Source of the DNA: Tannerella sp.
GTDB lineage: Bacteria > Bacteroidota > Bacteroidia > Bacteroidales > Tannerellaceae
Assembly: GCA_031271245.1 (NCBI GenBank)
Contig: JAISWC010000175.1
Location: forward strand, 1-13,386
DNA: 13,386 nucleotides
Reading direction: 5' to 3'
Made by a program: the position numbers and the translations under genes
The notes under the pieces: model-generated
Databases searched by the model: none
Told to the model about the DNA's origin: nothing
What the model saw: the letters and a program-made list of their open reading frames with translations, nothing else
Shown: positions 6,734 to 13,386 of the stretch, piece by piece
How positions within the stretch are numbered: position 1 is the stretch's first letter
Layout of the letters: each line of letters begins with the position of its first letter

Positions 6734-9700
6734 ATGAAGTATTTACGTAGAAACAGCTATTGGATAGCTGATTGTTTTAAGAAAACAGTTAAAATCATGA
6801 AGACTGCCATGCTATTCCTGATTATCGGGATAAGTATCAGTTATGCAAGTAATTCCTATTCACAGGAAACGTTCCTGTCGGTGAATCTGAGAAACAAGCG
6901 TGTGAAAGAGGTCTTTCGCGAAATCGAGAAGCGAAGCGAATACATTTTTTTCTATTACGACGACGTTTTGGATGTAAACCGAAAAGTCAGTATCCGTGTG
7001 AATAATCAAACGATCGACAAAATACTCGATCTTCTGTTTGAAGGAACGAAAAATGCGTATGTAATCAACGACCGGCAAATCTTTATTACCCGTAAAGAGA
7101 ATGTGCAGGTTATGGATGCGGGGATGATCGCTCAACAGCAGGGCCGGCAAATCACGGGAACCGTGGTCGACGTGAACGGCGAACCGGTCATCGGTGCGAA
7201 CATCCTCGAAAAGGGCACGACCAACGGGATTGTGACCGATGTGGACGGGAACTTCTCGTTGAATGTGGCAAACAATGCCGTGCTGCAAGTCTCCTTTATC
7301 GGATATATCACGCAGGAAATCAGCGTGTTATCATTGAGTGGCGAATTGCTCGCGATCAAGTTGATAGAAGATTCTCAGGCGCTGGATGAAATCGTAGTGA
7401 TCGGTTACGGCACCCAGAAAAAGGTGAATCTGTCCGGCGCCGTGTCCACCGTTTCGGCCAAGGCGCTGGAAAACCGCTCGGTGACCAATGTCAACAGCGC
7501 TTTGCAGGGGCTTGCACCCGGTATGAATATCAATCTCAACGAGGGGCGTTCCAATGCGGCGCCGGACATCAATATCCGCGGCTATACGTCCATCAACGGC
7601 GGCAGCGCGTTTATTCTGGTAGACAATATGCCGGTAAGTGCAGCGGAACTTGCGCGTATCAATCCCTCCGACATTGAGAACGTATCCGTGCTGGAAGATG
7701 CTGCCTCGGCGGCGATTTACGGCTCGCGTGCGGCCTTCGGCGTGATACTGATTACCACCAAGTTGGCGAAAAGCGATAAGATGCAGGTGAGTTTCGACGC
7801 CAATTACAGCATTCGGCAAACCCAGCAGTTAGTCGAGCCGATAACCGACCCGGTTCTGTTCCGGGAGGAAGTGCGCGCGGTCGGTCTCACCGATGGCTGG
7901 TCATGGGGAAGCGATGCCGAACTGGAATACGCGAAGAAACTACAGGCAGGTACCGTATCGGACAGGACTGTCGTATTCGACGGTGAGGACAGTTGGAGAT
8001 ATTTCTACGAAAGCAACTGGTTTGATATCATATACCGCGAAACCTCGCCCACGTACAACACCAACCTGAACATCACGCAGAAAACCGACAAACTGTCGTA
8101 TGTCATGAGCGGAGCGTTCTATCGCCAGGAAGGTATACTGAGCGTGGGTAACGATGCACTGAACCGGTATAACTTCCGAGGCAAGGCAGACTACAAGTTT
8201 ACAAACTGGTGGAACGTCGGGTCGAACCTCTCGTTCACTAACTACCACTACGATACTCCGTCCGCACTTGAAGGCGATTACTACGGCAAACTGCTTAATT
8301 GCCGGTCGCACAAACCCATTTATAATCCCGACGGCACTTACACCTCCGAAGCGGGTGATGATGTCTACGGACTTCTTGTAGATGGCGGACGCGCCAACCG
8401 GAAAATTAATGAAACCATGATTTCGTTCAACACCACCATTGACCTTTTTAAAGATGTATGGACGGTGAAAGGCGACGTCAGTTTCAGACGGGAGAATATG
8501 AATTATGACAGGGCAAATCTCCTGACAACATCCCGCGAAGGACCGAACAGAAATTTAGGATACAGGGGACCGGACGGTAATATTACTTATGCTCACGTGG
8601 AGTCCGGAGTCACCAACTATACGGTGCTGAACCTTTATACCGATTTCCACAAAACCTTCGCCCGGAAACACTATGTGCAGGCGCTGGCCGGATTCAACCA
8701 GGAATATTATTACATCAATACGTTCTGGACACGACGCAGGAATCTTATCACAGAAAGTTTGCCTACCCTGCAGTTGGCGACCGGAGAAGTTACCAACGGA
8801 CAAACCATCAGCGACTATGCATTAAGAGGCTTGTTCTTCCGTGCAAATTATATTTACGATAATAAATATATCCTGGAATTTAACGGGCGCAGGGACGGAA
8901 CATCGCGTTATCCCAAAGACAGCCGCTGGGGATTCTTTCCGTCCGCTTCGGCTGCATGGGTCGTGTCGAACGAGAAATTCTTTTCCGGCGTAAATGATGC
9001 GCTTAAAATCAGTTATCTGAAATTCCGCGGCTCTTATGGCGTACTGGGTAATCAGATAAACAACAATAATTATCCCTACCTGGTTACTATGAGTTCCGGG
9101 AATATCGACATGAGGCTTGACGGCAGCTATCCCATGGCAATTTATCAGCCTGGCGTTGCTGCCGGCGACCTGACATGGGAGCAGGTGCGAACCGTCAACG
9201 GCGGTATCGATCTCGGACTGTTCGACAAGATAAGCGCCTCTTTCAATATCTACACTCGTTATACCGAAGGCATGTTGACGGCAAGCAAGGAACTGCCCGC
9301 CTTCTACGGAGCTAATGCGCCCACGACCAACGCCGCCGACCTGAAAACCAAAGGCTGGGATCTGAGCGTGGGTTACATGGACAGGACAGACGTTGGCGGC
9401 TCGCCGCTTTCGTTCGGAGCGCGTTTCATGATTTGGGACAGCCGGTCGTGGATTACCAAATTCGATAATCCCACGAAAAGTCTTGCCAACTATTACGTAG
9501 GTCAGGAAATCGGCGAAATCTGGGGCTATCATAATCTCGGATTCTTTGCTTCCAACGAAGAAGCGGCGAACTATTTCGACCAGACGGCGCTCATTAGCGG
9601 CCATCCGATTGCAGCAGGCGATTTGAAGTACGCCAACCTTAACGGCGACGAGAAAATCAATAATGGCGACAATACGGTGGACAATCCGGGCGACCGTACC

Positions 9701-10195
9701 ATCATCGGAAATTCGGAAGCACGCTATCGTTATTCGTTCGACCTTGACGGCGAGTGGAAAGGCTTTGACCTCCGCGTTTTCTTCCATGGCGTGGGCAAAC
9801 GCGACTGGGTTATCGGCAACAACCAGACTTTCTGGGGTAACTTCAACGGTATGTGGACTAATGGCGTTATGGCGCAACTCGACCGCTGGACGGAGGAAGA
9901 TCCAAACGGATATTTCCCGAGACTGACGAGGGATGTGAATGAGTTGAAACTTCCGCAAACCCAGTATTTGCAGAATGCATCATGGCTGAGGCTTAAAAAC
10001 CTGACCGTCGGTTATACCCTGCCCGAATCCCTGCTGAAAAACGCGAAAATCAGCCGTCTCCGCGTTTACGTGAGCGGCGAAAACCTGTGGACGCTTAACA
10101 ATTTGTATGCAAAATGGATAGACCCTGAAGTGATCAGGGAAAACTTTTACCCCATGCAGAGCGTATGGTCGATGGGAGTGAATTTGAATTTTTAA
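6734..10195 (+). CDS. SusC/RagA-family TonB-dependent outer-membrane transporter with STN signalling domain
   Basis: An 1153-residue outer-membrane transporter. A basic n-region and hydrophobic stretch (about 23-38) form a signal peptide, with likely cleavage after Ala38. Then come an STN domain (about 47-121, containing VFREIEKRSEYIFFYYDD), a carboxypeptidase-regulatory-like beta domain (about 138-212, GTVVDVNGEPVIGANILEKG), a TonB-box-like stretch DEIVVIGYGTQKK (218-230), the plug (about 228-343, with INIRGYTSINGG and VLEDAASAAIYGSRA), and a 22-strand-type barrel to the C-terminal MGVNLNF. The STN domain shows that it signals inward to FecR as well as importing substrate. A second ATG 21 codons in (MKTAMLF) could also start the protein. 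It sits 20 bases ahead of its SusD partner. The substrate is not evident; glycans are usual, but peptides or other nutrients are possible. Confidence 0.95.
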   Translation: MKYLRRNSYWIADCFKKTVKIMKTAMLFLIIGISISYASNSYSQETFLSVNLRNKRVKEVFREIEKRSEYIFFYYDDVLDVNRKVSIRVNNQTIDKILDLLFEGTKNAYVINDRQIFITRKENVQVMDAGMIAQQQGRQITGTVVDVNGEPVIGANILEKGTTNGIVTDVDGNFSLNVANNAVLQVSFIGYITQEISVLSLSGELLAIKLIEDSQALDEIVVIGYGTQKKVNLSGAVSTVSAKALENRSVTNVNSALQGLAPGMNINLNEGRSNAAPDINIRGYTSINGGSAFILVDNMPVSAAELARINPSDIENVSVLEDAASAAIYGSRAAFGVILITTKLAKSDKMQVSFDANYSIRQTQQLVEPITDPVLFREEVRAVGLTDGWSWGSDAELEYAKKLQAGTVSDRTVVFDGEDSWRYFYESNWFDIIYRETSPTYNTNLNITQKTDKLSYVMSGAFYRQEGILSVGNDALNRYNFRGKADYKFTNWWNVGSNLSFTNYHYDTPSALEGDYYGKLLNCRSHKPIYNPDGTYTSEAGDDVYGLLVDGGRANRKINETMISFNTTIDLFKDVWTVKGDVSFRRENMNYDRANLLTTSREGPNRNLGYRGPDGNITYAHVESGVTNYTVLNLYTDFHKTFARKHYVQALAGFNQEYYYINTFWTRRRNLITESLPTLQLATGEVTNGQTISDYALRGLFFRANYIYDNKYILEFNGRRDGTSRYPKDSRWGFFPSASAAWVVSNEKFFSGVNDALKISYLKFRGSYGVLGNQINNNNYPYLVTMSSGNIDMRLDGSYPMAIYQPGVAAGDLTWEQVRTVNGGIDLGLFDKISASFNIYTRYTEGMLTASKELPAFYGANAPTTNAADLKTKGWDLSVGYMDRTDVGGSPLSFGARFMIWDSRSWITKFDNPTKSLANYYVGQEIGEIWGYHNLGFFASNEEAANYFDQTALISGHPIAAGDLKYANLNGDEKINNGDNTVDNPGDRTIIGNSEARYRYSFDLDGEWKGFDLRVFFHGVGKRDWVIGNNQTFWGNFNGMWTNGVMAQLDRWTEEDPNGYFPRLTRDVNELKLPQTQYLQNASWLRLKNLTVGYTLPESLLKNAKISRLRVYVSGENLWTLNNLYAKWIDPEVIRENFYPMQSVWSMGVNLNF

Positions 10196-10215
10196 CCCGA
10201 TAAAAAAAGAGAAAT

Positions 10216-12060
10216 ATGAAAAGATATATCATTTGTTTAATAACGATTGCAGCGGTTTTCACCGCATGTAACGACGATTTCCTCGACCGTGCGCCGGAAA
10301 CAGCTATCACGAGCGCCGGATTCTTTAAATCAGTCAGCGATGTGGAAGCTTACATCAACGGACTGTATGGTCTGCGACCCGGACCCAGAACCGGCGACTG
10401 GGATTCGGACAATGTCACTTATTCTATGACGAGAACGGAAACATGGATCATGCTCCGCGGAAGTCTGAACGAGGACAATGTAGGTGGATGGGACACCGGC
10501 AACTGGGGCCAGTTGCGCGGCGTAAATTACCTGCTTGAAAATTTGCAGGACGTGTCGGGCAATGAAGACGACCTGAGGCATTTCATCGGTATCGCCCGTT
10601 TTTTCAGGGCAAACTTTTATATCGATAAGATTAACCGCTATTCGGACGTGCCGTGGACAAACAAAGCCTTAGATTCGGACGACCCCGACATCTTTAAGGC
10701 TGCCGACCCCCGCGCGCTGGTAGCTGATTCCATCGTGGCAGACCTCGAATATGCGGCGAGGTACGTCTCTCCGGAGGGCAAATACGCAGGCAACCGCACG
10801 CGGATAAACAAACACGCCGCCCTGTCGTTGTTGTCGCGCTTCTGCCTCTATGAAGGCACGTTCCGGAAATATCACCCGGAACTCAATCTTCAATCTACCG
10901 CCGGCCGGTTCCTGGAACGGGCAGCTACTGCCGCCGAAGAAATCATGACAAGCGGTCAATTTGAAATCACCGGCACGGGGAAGGTTACTTTGGCGGAGAA
11001 AGAAACAGACGTGACATACGCGGTAAACGAGACAAACACGCCTTTGTCTACAGAAGTAAATGTTGCGCCCGGCTATCAGGCTATCTTTCACTCCATGGAC
11101 GACCTGGGCAATAACAAAGAGGTCATCCTCTGGCAGGATACGCGCGAGCGTCATGCAGGCGTCCTCAACCATGTGCTGCAAACCGACGGTTCGCTGAGCC
11201 GGAGTTTGATGGAAACGTTCCTGATGGAAGACGGCAGCCGTTTTCAAGATCAGCCGGGCTATCCCAATCTGGGATTCACGGATGTGTTTAAAAACCGCGA
11301 CCCGCGTTTTGCACAGGTATTTGCCTATCCGGGCTTCCGGAGCAACCAGGATGGCGTCTATCTTACGGCTATTGATAACGGCGGTTACGGACAGATTAAA
11401 TTTTATCCCCTGATACTCGGACAGAATCAAAACGGTGGAATCCATTTTGCCTCCCTTGTTATTTTCCGCTACGGCGAGGTGTTGCTCAACTATGCCGAAG
11501 CCAAAGCCGAACTCGGAACACTGACGCAGGAAGACCTGGACAACAGTATCAACCGGCTTCGCGACCGTGTGGAAATGCCGCACCTCTCTCTCAATGCCGG
11601 TGTCGATCCGATACTTGCCGCTCAATATCCCAACGTGGACGGCGCAAACAAAGGCGTTTTGCTGGAAATCCGCCGCGAAAGGCGTGTGGAGCTGGCTTGC
11701 GAAGGGCTGCGCCTCTGGGATTTGCACCGCTGGTATGTCGGCAGTTTATTCGGACAGCCGCAGGAGGGTGTCTATATCTCTGCCGTGAATACGCCTTTTG
11801 ACATTACCGGCGACGGTGTGGATGATGTCGCCGTGGCGACAGACGAAGCAACGGCAACGGCTTTAAGAGAGCAGGGTGTAAGCAGGGTGTTTCTTCTCGC
11901 CAACAGAATTTATCTGACGGACAACACTCCCGGACATATCAAAATAACGTTTGATAGAGATGAAGGCAAGTCATTTGTCGAGCCGAAGTATTACTACCGC
12001 CCGATTCCGAAAAGGCAGATGTTGCTCAACCCGGCGCTGACCCAGCCCTATGGATGGTAA
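10216..12060 (+). CDS. SusD/RagB-family surface nutrient-binding lipoprotein
   Basis: A 614-residue lipoprotein that caps the SusC transporter and captures substrate at the cell surface. A type II signal peptide ends in a lipobox, VFTAC, with lipidated Cys18. The NDDF after it is acidic, as in the Bacteroidetes surface-export signal. The family's start (DDFLDRAPETAIT...FFKS), the TPR-type stretch FRYGEVLLNYAEAKAELG (about 418), the signature RRERRVELACEGLRLWDLHRW (about 486-506) and the classic end RPIPKRQMLLNPALTQPYGW are all visible. Length is within the usual 500-650. It follows SusC by 20 bases and is surely cotranscribed. No surface glycan-binding protein or glycoside hydrolase follows; the next genes are unrelated to known Sus loci. 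Confidence 0.94.
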   Translation: MKRYIICLITIAAVFTACNDDFLDRAPETAITSAGFFKSVSDVEAYINGLYGLRPGPRTGDWDSDNVTYSMTRTETWIMLRGSLNEDNVGGWDTGNWGQLRGVNYLLENLQDVSGNEDDLRHFIGIARFFRANFYIDKINRYSDVPWTNKALDSDDPDIFKAADPRALVADSIVADLEYAARYVSPEGKYAGNRTRINKHAALSLLSRFCLYEGTFRKYHPELNLQSTAGRFLERAATAAEEIMTSGQFEITGTGKVTLAEKETDVTYAVNETNTPLSTEVNVAPGYQAIFHSMDDLGNNKEVILWQDTRERHAGVLNHVLQTDGSLSRSLMETFLMEDGSRFQDQPGYPNLGFTDVFKNRDPRFAQVFAYPGFRSNQDGVYLTAIDNGGYGQIKFYPLILGQNQNGGIHFASLVIFRYGEVLLNYAEAKAELGTLTQEDLDNSINRLRDRVEMPHLSLNAGVDPILAAQYPNVDGANKGVLLEIRRERRVELACEGLRLWDLHRWYVGSLFGQPQEGVYISAVNTPFDITGDGVDDVAVATDEATATALREQGVSRVFLLANRIYLTDNTPGHIKITFDRDEGKSFVEPKYYYRPIPKRQMLLNPALTQPYGW

Positions 12061-12093
12061 CGAACAGGATGTGTTGATTCGCATTTGAAAAAT

Positions 12094-12191
12094 GAGTCCC
12101 CTCCGGAAAGTCTTTTTTTGAAAAAGAATCCCATTCACAAGGCTTGTGAGAGGGGGTAAAATGGCCAAAATAGGGCTTTCGGAGGGGACTC
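12094..12191. mobile_element. 98-bp MITE-like inverted-repeat element
   Basis: The ends are inverted repeats beginning GAGTCCCCTCCG and continuing (after one bulged G in the left arm) with AAAG; the arms are 12094-12110 and 12176-12191. AAAAAT directly flanks both ends (12088-12093 and 12192-12197), as a target duplication would, although A-rich flanks lower its weight. Inside are two further hairpins, CTTTTTTTGAAAAAG (12112-12126) and TCACAAGGCTTGTGA (12135-12149). It could also be a structured RNA or a transcription terminator for the SusCD operon, since it starts 34 bases after the SusD stop; no GC hairpin is directly followed by a T run. Confidence 0.55.
12135..12149. repeat. Internal palindrome in the intergenic element
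   Basis: TCACAAGGCTTGTGA is a perfect 7-bp inverted repeat around one G. It lies in the centre of the larger inverted-repeat element and would form a branch of the folded transcript. Confidence 0.6.
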
Positions 12192-12226
12192 AAAAATCAA
12201 TTATTAATCATCCAAATCATCAAGCT

Positions 12227-12979
12227 ATGTTTTACGCAAGAATCAACAAAATCAAAGTCTTCAACAACCGCGAAGGCTTTCTGGGGCTGTTCAATCGTGC
12301 AGAACTGCGAATTTACAGCCATGTCGTCGGCTACTCCGTTGGAGTCGACCCAGGTGTCCCACCTGTCCCACCTGTCCCATCTGTCCCTTATGTCCCTCCG
12401 CTGACTTTGGCAGACCTGATTGATTTGGACGACAGCGCCCGCAGGCAAAAACTGCTGGACGCCGTCCTGTCCGAAGCCGGCCGGTTTGCCCAAAGCCACA
12501 GCCTTGAAATCAACGGCGTAAGGGACAACCAGACCCTCACCTTCGATGAAGCGGGGCTGGTACTCTATCAAAGCGGGACGATCCCCGACAACTTGCACAT
12601 GCAGGTCTGGGTGATTGAATCGGACGAAGACGTGCGGAAATTTGCTTTGGATGCCGAAAAGGTGATGCAGAGCGATGCTTTCCGGGGACTTGTCGCCTCT
12701 GTCGGCGCGCTTTTGGCGGCGATGAATCCGCTGCTGACCGGCGCCATTGGTGTGGGCGGCGTGGTGGTCAGCCTGTTGCTCCAGAAGTTGAAAGCCAACC
12801 GGGACGATCTGGTCGGCTACTGGCAGGCCACGCTCAACCGTGGGGAACACTATCCCCACGGCACGCGCGACCGTCAGGACGTGTACGACAGCACGGGCAA
12901 TATACAACTGGATTACACGCTGTTCGGATTTGACAGATCAGTCGGTTTGAAGAGCGAATCAATAATCAACAATCAATAA
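12227..12979 (+). CDS. Bacteroidetes protein of unknown function with P-x-V repeat and hydrophobic segment
   Basis: A 250-residue protein I cannot assign to a function. It starts MFYARINKIKVFNNREGFLG, a beta-rich region with no signal peptide. A proline repeat of five P-x-V units lies at about 42-56. A central region follows (about 60-150; VWVIESDEDVRKFALDAEKVM at 128-148). A long hydrophobic, glycine-rich stretch at about 153-187 could be a membrane or pore helix. The C-terminal region at about 190-235 (DDLVGYWQATLNRGEHYPHG, then DVYDSTGNIQLDYTLFGF) looks like a conserved beta-sheet core. I chose the ATG at 12227 because the upstream in-frame starts (12146, 12161) would read through the inverted-repeat element. 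The next gene starts 17 bases after its stop, suggesting an operon. It follows the SusCD operon by 166 bases and may be independent of it. Confidence 0.75.
   Translation: MFYARINKIKVFNNREGFLGLFNRAELRIYSHVVGYSVGVDPGVPPVPPVPSVPYVPPLTLADLIDLDDSARRQKLLDAVLSEAGRFAQSHSLEINGVRDNQTLTFDEAGLVLYQSGTIPDNLHMQVWVIESDEDVRKFALDAEKVMQSDAFRGLVASVGALLAAMNPLLTGAIGVGGVVVSLLLQKLKANRDDLVGYWQATLNRGEHYPHGTRDRQDVYDSTGNIQLDYTLFGFDRSVGLKSESIINNQ
12350..12394 (+). repeat. Five imperfect 9-bp tandem repeats inside a gene
   Basis: Five 9-base units on the pattern CCACCTGTC encode Pro-x-Val in frame (x = Gly, Pro, Pro, Ser, Tyr). The two middle units are identical. Gain or loss of units keeps the reading frame, so the proline linker length could vary between strains. 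Confidence 0.85.
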
Positions 12980-12996
12980 TTCAAAATCGTTTTATT

Positions 12997-13386
12997 ATGG
13001 CAAGACAGGGAGGAAATGTAGTAACCCATCGATTGAGTGGGAAAATAGGAGACTTGCTGATATTTCGTCAGCGAGCAGGCAGGACGGTAGTAGCCAAAGT
13101 GCCGGCAGCAAGCAGGAGGGTGACGGAAGCGCAGTTGGTGCAGTGGCGCAGGTTCCAGCACGCCGTGCTGTATGCCGGCGGCGTGGCGGCCGACCCCGCA
13201 CTGAGCGAAGCCTACGCCGGAAAAACAAAATCCGGTCAGACGTTTTGCAATCTGGCGGTAGCCGACTACCTCCGCGCGCCCGACATTGAAATGATAGATC
13301 CGTCCGGCTATCATGGCAATCCCGGCGACGTGATCCGTATTGAAGTGACCGACGACTTCGCCGTCAGGGAAGTAAAGGTTGTCATC
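12997..13386 (+). CDS. DUF6266-like Bacteroidetes protein, cut by the window end
   Basis: The first 130 residues of a gene that runs past the window. It starts MARQGGNVVTHRLSGKIGDLLIFRQR..., with a GKIGDLLIF motif, an Arg-rich hairpin, KVPAASRRVTEAQLVQWRRF at about 34-53 and AVADYLRAPDIEMIDPSGY near 91-109, followed by an apparent beta-sandwich start (GDVIRIEVTDDFAVREVKVVI). The pattern S-G-K-(I/V)-G then a short basic hairpin then P...T-x-A-Q-L resembles DUF6266 proteins, common in Bacteroidetes and of unknown function; that link is from memory of the family, not a search. There is no signal peptide. Its start is 17 bases after the preceding unknown gene, so the pair is probably cotranscribed. 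The start is clear; the C-terminus is missing. Confidence 0.75.
   Translation, partial: MARQGGNVVTHRLSGKIGDLLIFRQRAGRTVVAKVPAASRRVTEAQLVQWRRFQHAVLYAGGVAADPALSEAYAGKTKSGQTFCNLAVADYLRAPDIEMIDPSGYHGNPGDVIRIEVTDDFAVREVKVVI

Noticed and set aside
8822..9958. Open frame of 378 codons on the minus strand
   Set aside because: It lies inside the SusC barrel region in antisense; it is a shadow of the high-constraint coding strand.
10669..11727. Open frame of 352 codons on the minus strand
   Set aside because: Antisense to SusD, with no recognisable motif.
12146..12226. N-terminal extension of the 250-residue unknown protein (GTG at 12146 or ATG at 12161)
   Set aside because: Both starts lie inside the inverted-repeat element and the added residues look non-conserved; the ATG at 12227 begins a protein-like sequence.

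Overview
This looks like a chromosomal segment of a Bacteroidales (Bacteroidota) bacterium. The evidence is a SusC/SusD outer-membrane pair with an STN domain, a FecR-type anti-sigma factor with its ECF sigma factor, a Bacteroidetes-type IlvC and ribosomal protein S1, -7 boxes of the Bacteroides form TAnnTTTG, and AT-rich leaders without strong Shine-Dalgarno sequences. I cannot name the genus from sequence alone.

Left part (1-4227, all minus strand): ilvC (branched-chain amino acid synthesis) and rpsA (ribosomal protein S1) lie in tandem with two hairpins between them. Upstream of rpsA is a two-gene ECF sigma / small two-helix membrane protein operon, read as a sigma factor with its probable anti-sigma partner.

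Centre (4228-4879): a 650-base divergent intergenic region with no credible gene but many repeats. It holds a 156-bp imperfect palindrome with terminal inverted repeats (MITE-like), three copies of a 23-nt REP-like unit, a four-unit heptamer repeat and a small inverted repeat ahead of the rightward operon.

Right part (4880-12060, plus strand): a compact operon of ECF sigma factor, FecR anti-sigma factor (start overlaps the sigma stop), an STN-containing SusC-like TonB-dependent transporter and a SusD-like surface lipoprotein. Together these form a substrate-responsive uptake and trans-envelope signalling system. No degradative enzyme is in the window, so the substrate is unknown.

Far right (12061-13386): a second, 98-bp MITE-like inverted-repeat element flanked by AAAAAT direct repeats, then two closely spaced plus-strand genes of unknown function. 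The first has a P-x-V repeat, a hydrophobic glycine-rich segment and a conserved-looking C-terminal region. The second, cut by the window end, resembles DUF6266-type Bacteroidetes proteins at its N-terminus. This pair and the two palindromic elements are the least explained parts of the window.
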